In this document: positions 8,195 to 16,718 of the stretch, piece by piece
Position numbering within the stretch: the stretch's first letter is position 1
Layout: each line of letters starts with the position of its first letter
Assembly (NCBI RefSeq): GCF_018968705.1
Contig: NZ_CP076668.1
Location: 3,173,001 to 3,237,000 of the forward strand
Length of the DNA: 64,000 nt
Direction of reading: 5' to 3'
From: Pseudomonas lijiangensis
Lineage (GTDB): Bacteria; Pseudomonadota; Gammaproteobacteria; Pseudomonadales; Pseudomonadaceae
Position numbers and translations under genes: made by a program
The notes under the pieces: model-generated
Databases searched by the model: none
Seen by the model: only the letters and a program-made list of their open reading frames with translations
Told to the model about the DNA's origin: nothing

Positions 8195-10003
8195 ATGAGC
8201 ATTCTCAATGGACCACGATTGAATTTCTGGGGTGGCATCAGCACGGATGTGAGTGTGCCGAACAATTCGGCGACCGTGCCTCAGAACGATGACGACGGAT
8301 TCCAGCTGTTCGATCCAGCAACCTCCACTATTGCTCCTGGGGCACAGTCCTACAGCGATGAGCAATTGAACGAAAAGATCAATACTCCCTCCAGTACTGC
8401 GCCAACCAGTGGTTACACCCAGGGTGGCTGGAATCACTACGGCCAGCATGTCGTCGAACTGGACACGCAGATCAGTTCGCAAGGGAATCCGGGAAGTATC
8501 AGCAAGCAAGGCGACCTGGTGGGAAAACCCGTCTATCTGCTCGGTTCACTGGACCCGGTCACCGGCCAGCGCAGTTCCTCCGGCCCGATGATGGTGGATC
8601 TGGACCCGACATCAACGGTTACCACCCAGATATTTGTCGGTGGTCTTCAGATCGGCAACAACGGCGATACTCAGCTACTGATCAACTGCGATACCGTTTG
8701 CAGCAGCCTGGATGTAAAGCAGCGAATACTGGGACCGGCAACCATGGATGCGCCAGGATCCTTCGCCCTCAGCGGCACCTTTCAACTGACCTTCCCGCGG
8801 GACAGCATCGTCAGTTACAACCAGAACAGCGAAGCCCTGAAATCGATCATCGAGGCCCCTGGCGCAACCGGAATCGTCCTGCGTTTCGTCATGTTCGAGA
8901 TGTGCCCGACCCTGACCACCCAACAACTGAATGCTGATTATGCAGCCAGGAAATACACACCCAACCCAAGTATTGGCAGAGTTATCGGTACACTGGCACC
9001 GGCCTTTGCCGACGAGCCTGCCATCTGCCCGGCGGGTCGACTGCTGGTCAATCAAGACACAAAAAGCACCGGCTTTGCAGACCTGAGCAACAAAGGGTTG
9101 TTGAGCATCGATATGGTGAACCTCATTCCCAAGGAAACGTTCAGGGCTGATCGAACGGCCATCACCAGCCCCATCGGCCCCAATGCCGATTATGGCCTTG
9201 TCAGTTTCTGCGCAGGCACAACAACTCTCGCGACACTGGCCCCGGACAACGAGTACCTGCAAAACTATTACCTGTATGGCGGCATCGTGGATTTACCTCT
9301 GGATGCGGGCAACGCACAACAGGCAAAGACCCAACCGCTTTCACTGTCGGCCCCCGACAAGAAAATCAGCTATTGGCCAACAACAAGAGAAAGCTCTCTG
9401 CTGATCAAAGAATCGGCTTACAGACTCTACACCGACCAGAGAAATATCTACCTGGAAGACCATCCTGATGGCCTGACGATTCAGTTGCAGGTCAGGTATC
9501 TGGGCGGGCCTGTCCCTTCCGACACCGCTATTGGAATAGCAATTGGCACCAGCCTCGACTGCCTGAACTACCCGACATCAGTTCAAGTGCTAGCCAACCA
9601 GCTCTCGGTCGATGTCGATATCACGCCCAAGGCAGGTACCGAAGGATTGGCTGGTTTCAGCACGCTGACGTACACCCTTGCGGGCAACAGTTCGTACTTC
9701 AGCAACTTCCGCAAATACTCCCAGACGGATTTCGGCATCGCTGCGGGAAGCACCATCACCTGGGATCAGATGTATCCCAACGTGCTGCGTTATCACTATC
9801 TGGCCTTCCCTGCCATGTCCCGCTACGTACCGCTCAACCAGCCAAATGCAGTCATGGGGGCCAAGGACACCATTCTCAGACGCATCTCGGACAACTACAA
9901 AGGCACCACTCTATATATGCCGGTGGTTCGTTCGATGTCACCAAGCCAACGAGCATTGCTCAGCGCCTACCTGACAGGCACGCCCTGGCAGCCGCTGCCA
10001 TGA
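8195..10003 (+). CDS. VioB N-terminal-domain-like protein, copy 2
   Basis: This 602-residue protein lacks a signal peptide. It is shorter than copy 1 and matches remembered VioB more clearly: MSILNGPRLNFWGG at the start, GGWNHYGQHVV near residue 78, an IGRVIGTL...PAGRLL block near 265-290, GGIVDLPLD near 363, NIYLEDHPDG near 418, and a C-terminal YLAFPAMSRYVPLN...MPVVRSMSPSQRA block. The ferritin-like C-terminal half of VioB/RebD/StaD is absent. It probably shares a fold with, but not necessarily the chemistry of, the imine-dimer synthases. It follows the second haem protein by three bases and overlaps the possible upstream start of the propeller gene, so the order mirrors the first module. 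Confidence 0.75.
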   Translation: MSILNGPRLNFWGGISTDVSVPNNSATVPQNDDDGFQLFDPATSTIAPGAQSYSDEQLNEKINTPSSTAPTSGYTQGGWNHYGQHVVELDTQISSQGNPGSISKQGDLVGKPVYLLGSLDPVTGQRSSSGPMMVDLDPTSTVTTQIFVGGLQIGNNGDTQLLINCDTVCSSLDVKQRILGPATMDAPGSFALSGTFQLTFPRDSIVSYNQNSEALKSIIEAPGATGIVLRFVMFEMCPTLTTQQLNADYAARKYTPNPSIGRVIGTLAPAFADEPAICPAGRLLVNQDTKSTGFADLSNKGLLSIDMVNLIPKETFRADRTAITSPIGPNADYGLVSFCAGTTTLATLAPDNEYLQNYYLYGGIVDLPLDAGNAQQAKTQPLSLSAPDKKISYWPTTRESSLLIKESAYRLYTDQRNIYLEDHPDGLTIQLQVRYLGGPVPSDTAIGIAIGTSLDCLNYPTSVQVLANQLSVDVDITPKAGTEGLAGFSTLTYTLAGNSSYFSNFRKYSQTDFGIAAGSTITWDQMYPNVLRYHYLAFPAMSRYVPLNQPNAVMGAKDTILRRISDNYKGTTLYMPVVRSMSPSQRALLSAYLTGTPWQPLP

Positions 10004-10032
10004 GCGCACCACCCACAGCTATGGAGAGCGTC

Positions 10033-11097
10033 ATGACTGTTCCCATTGAGATTCCCGCCCATCCAACTGAGCGACTGTGTGCCAGTACTTTCATTGCCGA
10101 GGGTTTGCTGAACCCGCGAGGTCTGTGCTCCGGGCCCGATGGCAACCTGATTCTGACCGAAGCAGGATCGGGGTTGCCCGATGCGACCTTCAGTGGCCGC
10201 ATCAGCGTTCTGCGCCCGGACCCGGAAAGTCCGGGCGTCTATCTGCCTGCCGAACCTCTGGCCCAAGGCTTTCGTGCCATGAACATGCAGCCTCGCATGC
10301 TGCGGGACGAGATCATGGGCGTCTCGGATATTGCCTGGGGTAACGGGCGCTTTCTGGTCAGCCAGACCGACTATGTGCAGGGTTCGAAGATCCTGGATAT
10401 CCAGTACTCACCGCCCGAGCCGGTTTTCCGCAGCCAGGGCAACCTGAACTCGCTGTGCTATCACCCCACCCGTCACAGCTGGCTGGCGGTCAAGCCTGAT
10501 ACCAACCAACTGGTGGAATTCAGAGACGGCAATGAAGGTGAACGCATCCTGGTCCAATTGCCTGACCTGGCTCAAGGGCAGGAGGCGGTGCCGGTGACCC
10601 TGGTTTATGAGCCTGCGACCGGAGCTGTCCTGATCAGCCTGTTCTCCGGGGAGTTGCGTGCCAATCCTGAGCGTCAAGGCATCGATTTTGTCGACAGGGC
10701 TGGCCAGGTCATCCGGGTCTGGCCCGACACCGGCAAGATCGAGCTACTGATCAGCGGGCTGCAATTACCCACCGGCCTGGCCATCCGAGCGGATGGCAGC
10801 GTACTGGTGCTGGAACTGTGCGACCGCCTGCTGCAACCCTTGCGCCCCGAATGGGCCGGCGAAGCCTTGCATGGAGGGTTCGAACGGTTCAGCGGCCGAT
10901 TATTGAGCTGCGACCTGAAAGCGCGGGAAGTCACTGTGCTAGCCACAGGGCTGGATACACCCTCCAACCTCTGCCTTGTGGAGAATGCCGTGATCGTCAG
11001 CGAAGGTATGGGGCTTACCGGACGCCTGCTGCCGGGTCGGGAAAATACAGTGGTGCCGCTGACCGGGAGGTTACGACGCGTGGCGTTATCCTCCTGA
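10033..11097 (+). CDS. Beta-propeller protein, SMP-30/NHL or ScyD/ScyE-like
   Basis: The 354-residue protein shows repeated propeller-blade motifs: LLNPRGLCSGPDGNLILTEA, GVSDIAWGNGRFLVSQTD, LQLPTGLAIRADGSVLVLE and LDTPSNLCLVENAVIVSE. This is the strictosidine-synthase/SMP-30/NHL type, and the first blade is the pattern seen in ScyD/ScyE-family proteins of scytonemin clusters. I chose ATG 10033 because GGAGAG at 10023-10028 precedes it. ATG 10000, which overlaps the previous stop as ATGA, is a credible alternative adding 11 residues. No signal peptide is visible in either form, unlike the scytonemin proteins, so it may act in the cytosol. It is the last gene of the operon. Function, perhaps lactonase or hydrolase, is inferred. 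Confidence 0.7.
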   Translation: MTVPIEIPAHPTERLCASTFIAEGLLNPRGLCSGPDGNLILTEAGSGLPDATFSGRISVLRPDPESPGVYLPAEPLAQGFRAMNMQPRMLRDEIMGVSDIAWGNGRFLVSQTDYVQGSKILDIQYSPPEPVFRSQGNLNSLCYHPTRHSWLAVKPDTNQLVEFRDGNEGERILVQLPDLAQGQEAVPVTLVYEPATGAVLISLFSGELRANPERQGIDFVDRAGQVIRVWPDTGKIELLISGLQLPTGLAIRADGSVLVLELCDRLLQPLRPEWAGEALHGGFERFSGRLLSCDLKAREVTVLATGLDTPSNLCLVENAVIVSEGMGLTGRLLPGRENTVVPLTGRLRRVALSS

Positions 11098-11118
11098 AAT
11101 CTTGAAAAAACCCACAAA

Positions 11119-11206
11119 GTGGGAGCGAATTCATTCGCGATACGGCATTTCAAACGACACATATCTGTCGGGTGTACTGGCCTCTCGCGAATAAATTCGC
11201 TCCTAC
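11119..11206. repeat. REP pair, GGGAGCGAATTCATTCGC type
   Basis: Two inverted arms, at 11119-11140 and 11185-11206, share the core GAGCGAATTCATTCGCGA and flank about 45 bases. This is a Pseudomonas REP doublet (REPIN/BIME). It lies directly after the ebo-linked operon and may shape its 3' end. Related pairs are at 18659-18749 and 54373-54452. Confidence 0.8.
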
Positions 11207-11298
11207 TCTCTTGCTGCACCTGCAAGTGACGCCATCCCCCTGTCCGGCATCGAATACCTATTCTGCGGCACAGTGGTCGTTCTCAAGGAACAAGGCAT

Positions 11299-13458
11299 AT
11301 GCACTTGCAACACTCCCCACCTTTCCCTCTCTCGCGCCTGAACCCGGCCAGATTGCTTGGTTTCAGCGCCACCCTCGTCTGCGCCAATATCGTTCAGGCT
11401 GCCAATACCGTCAGCCTGGAGAATATCGAGGTGTCGGCCGGTACGGTCAGCGCGGCCGAGGCATCGCGGGAGCAAGCGAAGAAAGTGCCGGGAGCCACCA
11501 ATGTCGTGGACCTGAACGATGTCGAGCAAGGCCGTGTGGCCAACAATGAAGATGTCTTCAAATACCAGCCTGGCATCTATGCCAAGGCCGCCAACAACGA
11601 AGGTGCGAAGATTTCCATTCGCGGCTCGGGCATCAACCGGGCGCCCGGCGCGCATGCTTCCGGGCTGTTTGAAATGCTCGACGGCCTGCCGCTTACCGGC
11701 CCCGGCGGTACACCTTATGAACTGAAAGAACCTCTGTGGCTGAGCCATGTGGACGTGCGACGCGGCGCCAATGGTTTCGATCAGGGCTCACTGGCTCTGG
11801 GCGGCTCGATCAATTACCTGACCCGCACCGGCTATGACGCGCCAAAACTGCAACTGCGTTACGAAGCCGGTAGCCACGGCTACACCAAGCGCCAGATCAG
11901 TTCCGGGCAGGTGCTAGGGGATCTGGATTACTACGTCAGCCTGACCGACTCGAACTATGACGGCTTCCAGGACCAGAGTTCCGGTGGCAGCAAAGGCATT
12001 GCCGCCAATGTCGGCTATCGCTTCAACCCGAATATCGAAACCCGCTTCTACTTCCGCTATCGGGAAACCGATAACGATACGCCGGGCCGGCTCACCAAAG
12101 AGCAGATCAAGCACGACCCGCGTGCAGCCAACTCACTCAATGTGACCCGCGACTCAAAACGCCTGCAACCGGGCAGCACCTGGCTCGCCAACAATACCAC
12201 GTTCTATCTGGATGACAATTCCCGCGTGGAAGCCGGCCTGGTCTATCACGACTACCCCATGGACCTGCGCGAAGGCACCAACCGCCTGAAAGTCGCCTAC
12301 ACCGATGTCAGCGGCACGCTGAACTACATTCGTCAGGACCAGTTGGCCGGGCATCAAAGCATCACCACCATCGGCCTGCGCACCACCAAAGGCCTGCCGA
12401 ACAACGGCGCCTCCGAATACGTGCGGATCCCCACAGGTAATACCGCAGGTTTTGCCGTTGGCACCAAGACCCGTGATTACAGCTACCTGGGTTCCGACAC
12501 GGCGCTGCATCTTGGCAACGATCTGGAACTGGTGCCGGACTTGTGGCTGACTACCGGTGTCGCGGCCATCTATACCCGCCGCGAGACGGAAGTCACTTAC
12601 CCTGAGGTCAACGACCCGGTCAGCACCCATGACTGGGACTACGCCGCCCGCCTCGGCCTTCGCTACGAATTCACGCCGCAATTGCAGGTGTACGGCAACC
12701 TCAGCCGCTCGGTGGAGCCACCTCATGCGTGGTCGATGATCTGGGGCTCGAACAAGTTCTTCCCGGCCGGAAGTGGAGCCGCGACCGGCCTGCAGCGGGC
12801 AGGCGTGAAGCTTGAAAACCAGACCGCCACCACCCTGGAGCTGGGCGGGCGCGGTGAAAGCGAAATTGGACGCTGGGACCTCGCCTGGTACTACTCGCAG
12901 GTACGCCACGAGTTGCTGAGCGTCGAAACCCAGGCTGCTACCCAGACCACCTCGGCGATCATTGCGGAATCCAATGCCAGCCCGACCCTTCACCAAGGGG
13001 TCGAAGCCAGTCTGGACAGCACGCTGTGGCAAGGCGGAGCAACCGGCAAGCTGGCCTTGCTCCAGGCTTATACCTACAGCGACTTCCATTACCGTGATGA
13101 CGATCGATTCGGTGATAACCAACTGGCTGGCATTCCGAAACACTACTATCAGGCTCAACTGCGCTACAGCCATCCCACCGGCTTTTACGTCGGCCTGAAC
13201 ACCGAGCATGCGTCAAAAATTGCCGTGGACTACGCCAACTCCTTTTACGCAGACGCTTACACGCTGCTGGGGGCAACGCTGGGTTATGCCTCGCCCAAGG
13301 ATGACTGGCAGACCTGGCTGGACCTGCGCAACCTGACCAACAAACGTTATGCCAGTACCGTGACGCCGGGTTATGACGACCGTGGGCAGGATATGGCCCG
13401 TTCGACTCCGGGCGATGGAATGGGCGTCTATGCCGGGGTTTCCTGGAGCCTTCGCTGA
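11299..13458 (+). CDS. TonB-dependent outer-membrane receptor without STN domain
   Basis: The 719-residue protein has a signal peptide ending NIVQA and a plug domain from about residue 55 (GATNVVDLNDVEQG, FKYQPGIYAKA, ISIRGSGINR). The 22-strand barrel follows and ends in GVYAGVSWSLR. The N-terminal signalling (STN) domain seen in the receptor at 51999 is absent, so it should not talk to an anti-sigma factor. It resembles FecA/FepA-class siderophore receptors, but the ligand cannot be read from sequence. A hairpin terminator follows the stop. No Fur box is obvious upstream, where the REP pair sits. Confidence 0.85.
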   Translation: MHLQHSPPFPLSRLNPARLLGFSATLVCANIVQAANTVSLENIEVSAGTVSAAEASREQAKKVPGATNVVDLNDVEQGRVANNEDVFKYQPGIYAKAANNEGAKISIRGSGINRAPGAHASGLFEMLDGLPLTGPGGTPYELKEPLWLSHVDVRRGANGFDQGSLALGGSINYLTRTGYDAPKLQLRYEAGSHGYTKRQISSGQVLGDLDYYVSLTDSNYDGFQDQSSGGSKGIAANVGYRFNPNIETRFYFRYRETDNDTPGRLTKEQIKHDPRAANSLNVTRDSKRLQPGSTWLANNTTFYLDDNSRVEAGLVYHDYPMDLREGTNRLKVAYTDVSGTLNYIRQDQLAGHQSITTIGLRTTKGLPNNGASEYVRIPTGNTAGFAVGTKTRDYSYLGSDTALHLGNDLELVPDLWLTTGVAAIYTRRETEVTYPEVNDPVSTHDWDYAARLGLRYEFTPQLQVYGNLSRSVEPPHAWSMIWGSNKFFPAGSGAATGLQRAGVKLENQTATTLELGGRGESEIGRWDLAWYYSQVRHELLSVETQAATQTTSAIIAESNASPTLHQGVEASLDSTLWQGGATGKLALLQAYTYSDFHYRDDDRFGDNQLAGIPKHYYQAQLRYSHPTGFYVGLNTEHASKIAVDYANSFYADAYTLLGATLGYASPKDDWQTWLDLRNLTNKRYASTVTPGYDDRGQDMARSTPGDGMGVYAGVSWSLR

Positions 13459-13469
13459 GATGACGTGCT

Positions 13470-13489
13470 CCCCATCGGCTGCGATGGGG
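13470..13489. terminator. Bidirectional hairpin between convergent genes
   Basis: A perfect 8-bp stem, CCCCATCG with CGATGGGG, closes a four-base loop between the convergent receptor and XRE-cupin genes. There is no long T run, so strength is uncertain. Confidence 0.55.
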
Positions 13490-13494
13490 ACCGG

Positions 13495-14043
13495 TCAGAA
13501 GTTTGCAGGTGTGTTGGCGCTGATGATTTCGGCCTCGTCCTGACCGATATTGCGGAAGCGGTGAGGCAAGGTGGAAGGGAAATAATAGCCATCCCCGGCG
13601 CTCAGAATATTGGTCTGGCCATCGATGGTCAGCTCGATCGTCCCGCGAGTAACCAAACCGCACTCCTCGCCTTCGGCATGCACGATGGGTTCATCACCGG
13701 AACTGGCACCCGGCGCGTACTGCTCGCGCAGAAAGCGCATCTGCCGGCTCGGCAGGGTCGCGCCGACCAGCAAGAGGCGCAGCCCGTTACGGCCCAGATC
13801 GGGCTGATCGCTGGCGCGGAACACATACTGGTCCTGCCCCGGCGGCTGATCGAAGGTGAAGAAATCCGCCAGGGTCATGGGAATGCCCTCAAGCAGTTTC
13901 TTGAGGGAGCTGACCGAAGGGCTGACCCGATTCTGCTCGATCAGAGAGATCGTGGCATTGGTCACACCGCTGCGTCTGGCCAGCTCGCGCTGAGACAACT
14001 TATAGCTTTCGCGTACCAGCTTGAGTCGTGCTCCCGTGTCCAT
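13495..14043 (-). CDS. XRE-family regulator with cupin sensor domain (PuuR-like)
   Basis: The 182-residue protein has an N-terminal XRE helix-turn-helix (residues 8-60, LSQRELARRSGVTNATISLIEQ) and a C-terminal cupin (ECGLVTRGTIELTID, GDGYYFPSTLPHRFRN). This layout is that of PuuR and similar regulators of polyamine or amino-acid catabolism, where the cupin senses the metabolite. ATG 14043 is chosen because AAGG precedes it; the open frame reaches further upstream without a ribosome site. The neighbouring gene encodes a PuuD-like hydrolase on the same strand, so this is probably its local regulator. Confidence 0.82.
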   Translation of the reverse strand: MDTGARLKLVRESYKLSQRELARRSGVTNATISLIEQNRVSPSVSSLKKLLEGIPMTLADFFTFDQPPGQDQYVFRASDQPDLGRNGLRLLLVGATLPSRQMRFLREQYAPGASSGDEPIVHAEGEECGLVTRGTIELTIDGQTNILSAGDGYYFPSTLPHRFRNIGQDEAEIISANTPANF

Positions 14044-14157
14044 AGCCGCCTTACATGAGAAATATTCGGTGAATGAGGCGCGATTGATGGCAGACACCAC
14101 AACCCCACAAAAGCCGCGTATTAAATCACGTTTGCCAGCGTACGGAACATGCTCCGG

Positions 14158-14913
14158 CTATCGCTGGCTGCGGCGTTGCGCATAAACCTGACAGGCTTCA
14201 CGAAATGCCTCGAACAGACGCAACGACACAGGATTGTCCAGAAACTGCCACTCAGGGTGCCACTGCACGCCCAGCACAAACCCCGATGCGCCAGGCATGG
14301 ATACCGCTTCGACCAGACCGTCCGGCGCCAGCGCTTCTGCGCGCAAATCGCCCGCCAGCCGATCGATGCCCTGGCTGTGCAGACTGTTGACCTCAAAGCC
14401 CGGAGCCAGACCAAGGGAATCGAGCACGCCACCGGATTGCACCTGCACGCCATGCTGCGGTGCATATTGCTCTTCCAGCCGTTCACTTTTCGGCTCGCGG
14501 TGGTCCATGTAACCCGGCAGTTCATGAACACGCTGATGCAGGCTGCCACCCAAGGCCACGTTCAGCTCCTGAAAGCCCCGGCAGATACAGAAAACCGGCA
14601 CGCCCAGGGCAATGGCCTGCCGCAGGAGTGGCAAGGTGTTGCGGTCACGTAACACATCATGCTGAGTGCCTTCGGCGCTGGCCGCGCCCTGATAATGGCG
14701 CGGCTCGACGTTGGAGGGCGAACCGGTAAACAGCAGGCCATCCAGACGGGCCAGCAACTGGGCAGGATCGGTTGGCGTGGCCAGCGCAGGCAAGACCACA
14801 GGCATACCGGCAAATGCGGCCGCCTCGACATACTTGTCGCCCGCCGTGTGGGACGAGTATTTACCCAGCTGCTGACGGCACGCAGTAACGCCAATCATTG
14901 GAAGGTTCGACAT
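14158..14913 (-). CDS. puuD: PuuD/SpuA-like gamma-glutamyl-GABA hydrolase (class I amidotransferase fold)
   Basis: This 251-residue protein has the glutamine-amidotransferase triad: nucleophile Cys in FCICRGFQELNV (about residue 109) and the His-Glu pair in LGVQWHPEW (about 218-220). In the gamma-glutamylated putrescine pathway such enzymes cleave gamma-glutamyl-GABA to glutamate and GABA in the cytosol. Length fits the family. It precedes the XRE-cupin regulator in transcription order and is divergent from a LysR gene. No other puu genes are in the window, so the substrate may be another gamma-glutamyl amide. Confidence 0.8.
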   Translation of the reverse strand: MSNLPMIGVTACRQQLGKYSSHTAGDKYVEAAAFAGMPVVLPALATPTDPAQLLARLDGLLFTGSPSNVEPRHYQGAASAEGTQHDVLRDRNTLPLLRQAIALGVPVFCICRGFQELNVALGGSLHQRVHELPGYMDHREPKSERLEEQYAPQHGVQVQSGGVLDSLGLAPGFEVNSLHSQGIDRLAGDLRAEALAPDGLVEAVSMPGASGFVLGVQWHPEWQFLDNPVSLRLFEAFREACQVYAQRRSQR

Positions 14914-15037
14914 GATTCAGCCTCTTTGACGATATGCGCGAAGGGCCTGCAAAGCCGCTATCGCGCTCATTGGCATGAGTCTAAGATAGTCACCACCGCA
15001 ATTGGCATGGGCATTCTGGCAATGGAAGTATGCAGCG

Positions 15038-15931
15038 ATGCAATATGAGATCAGTCACGCCGACCTGACCCTCGTGCTGGCATTGGTGCGCGGACGCACC
15101 CTGGCAAGGGCCGCCGAGTTGCTGCAGGTGGATATATCCACGGTATTCCGCTCCATCAGAAGGCTCGAAGCGGCATTGGGTACTGCATTGTTCGAGAAAA
15201 ACCGCCGCGGCTACATTCCAACCGACACCGCACAGGCCATGTCAGAGCAGGCAGAACGAGCGGAACTGGCCCTCAATGCCGCGCGCGTGGCCCTGCAACA
15301 AGGGGAAAATGTGGTCAGCGGCACGGTGCGTCTGACCTGCACCGACGCCGTACTGCACAGCCTGCTGTTACCTGCCCTCGCCCGTTTCATGCCGTCCTTC
15401 CCGGCACTGACCCTGGAACTGGCGACCTCCAATACCTTCGCCAACCTGAGCCGCCGCGATGCGGACATTGCCCTGCGCCTGACCAATACGCCGCCCGAGC
15501 ACCTGATCGGCCGCCAACTGGGCACTGCCCACTACGTCATTTGCGGCCACCCGGATTATCGCGAGCCCTTGCTGGATTCACCGACATCCGTGCCCTGGAT
15601 CAGCCCGGACGATTCAATGCCGGACCACACCTCAGTCATCTGGCGCAGACAGGCATTCCCTGCCGTCGTGCCACACTATCGATGCAGCAGCATGTCGGCC
15701 GTTTCGCAACTGGTGTCAGCCGGGCTTGGCGTGGCGGCCATGCCCGACTTCACCGCCCGCAATCTGCCCGGCACCGAAGTGCTGAGCCCTCCCCTGGAAG
15801 GCTGCAGCACCGACCTCTGGCTACTGACTCGTCCCGATTGCCGGGCATTGCGCTCGGTTCAGGTGTTGATTGAGGAATTGACGCCGCTGCTGCGCGAAGA
15901 ACTGCTCGTAGGCGTTACACCGATCAGTTAA
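15038..15931 (+). CDS. LysR-family transcriptional regulator
   Basis: The 297-residue protein has a winged helix at residues 1-60 (LARAAELLQVDISTVFRSIRRLEAALG) and a periplasmic-binding-like effector domain (ADIALRLTNTPPEHLIGRQLG, AVSQLVSAGLGVAAMPDF). The start is placed at ATG 15038, which gives the normal LysR N-terminus; an ATG at 15002 would add 12 atypical residues. It is divergent from the PuuD-like gene with about 120 bases between, a usual arrangement for a LysR target, but the target is inferred only from position. Confidence 0.85.
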   Translation: MQYEISHADLTLVLALVRGRTLARAAELLQVDISTVFRSIRRLEAALGTALFEKNRRGYIPTDTAQAMSEQAERAELALNAARVALQQGENVVSGTVRLTCTDAVLHSLLLPALARFMPSFPALTLELATSNTFANLSRRDADIALRLTNTPPEHLIGRQLGTAHYVICGHPDYREPLLDSPTSVPWISPDDSMPDHTSVIWRRQAFPAVVPHYRCSSMSAVSQLVSAGLGVAAMPDFTARNLPGTEVLSPPLEGCSTDLWLLTRPDCRALRSVQVLIEELTPLLREELLVGVTPIS

Positions 15932-15944
15932 GGCACATACAAAA

Positions 15945-16040
15945 CTTGTGGGAGGCAGCTTGCTGGCGAAAAAGGCCTGAAAACTGGCAGATATTCTGCG
16001 TCTGTACGCCAAAGTCGCCAGCAAGCTGCCTCCCACAAAG
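15945..16040. repeat. REP pair, GTGGGAGGCAGCTTGCTGG type
   Basis: Inverted arms of about 25 bases at 15945-15969 and 16015-16040 are near-perfect complements. This is a second REP family, different from the GAGCGAATTC type, and lies between the convergent LysR and azoreductase genes. A closely related pair is at 25150-25243. Confidence 0.82.
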
Positions 16041-16081
16041 TGATTCATTTACCTTAACTGATTGGCATTGGTCCTACAGAC

Positions 16082-16693
16082 TCAGAGCGATATTTCGGCA
16101 ATCGCCGCCCGGGCCTGTTCGATTCCCTTGTTGCGCACTTCTTCGGTTTTCGATGCGCCTTCGGCCCTGACCACCTGCACATCGGTGACACCCAGAAAAC
16201 CGAAGAAGGCCTTGAGATAGTTTTCCTGAAAATCCATATGGCCTGCCGGCCCTTGCGCATAAAACCCGCCACGGGCCGATACGATAATGACCCGCTTGCC
16301 GACGGTCAGGCCGACAGGGCCTTTATCCGTGTACTTGAATGTGCGCCCCATCTGGGCGATTCGGTCCAGCCAGGCTTTCAGGTGGCTCGACACGGAAAAG
16401 TTGTACATGGGCGCGCCGATCACCAGCACATCGCTGGCCAGGAACTCGCTCACCAGCGCTTCCGATACCAGGTGTTCCTGCCGGGCGCTGTCATCGATGG
16501 CAATGCTGCTGCCCGGACGGAATCCGGCTGCAATGGCACCATTGAGGTGTCTGATTTCGTTGAGGGCCAGGTCGCGGTACTCCACTTGAGCATCAGGATG
16601 GCGGGCCTTGATATGGGCCACCGTGGCGGCAGACAGATCGCGGGTTACAGAACTATTGCCCAGAATGCTGGAGTCGATATGCAGTATTTTCAT
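16082..16693 (-). CDS. azoR: FMN-dependent NADH-azoreductase
   Basis: The 203-residue flavodoxin-fold protein starts MKILHIDSSILGNSSVTRDL, with the phosphate-binding loop of AzoR. It has the PMYNFSVSSHLKAWLDRI segment and the SARGGFY motif typical of the family. AzoR is a cytosolic FMN enzyme that reduces azo compounds and quinones with NADH, often in quinone-stress defence. Its start is 25 bases after the stop of the alpha/beta hydrolase gene, so the two are probably one operon. A GlxA-type regulator is divergent from that operon. Confidence 0.92.
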   Translation of the reverse strand: MKILHIDSSILGNSSVTRDLSAATVAHIKARHPDAQVEYRDLALNEIRHLNGAIAAGFRPGSSIAIDDSARQEHLVSEALVSEFLASDVLVIGAPMYNFSVSSHLKAWLDRIAQMGRTFKYTDKGPVGLTVGKRVIIVSARGGFYAQGPAGHMDFQENYLKAFFGFLGVTDVQVVRAEGASKTEEVRNKGIEQARAAIAEISL

Positions 16694-16718
16694 TTCAGCC
16701 TCACGTTTGCGGGGGTTA

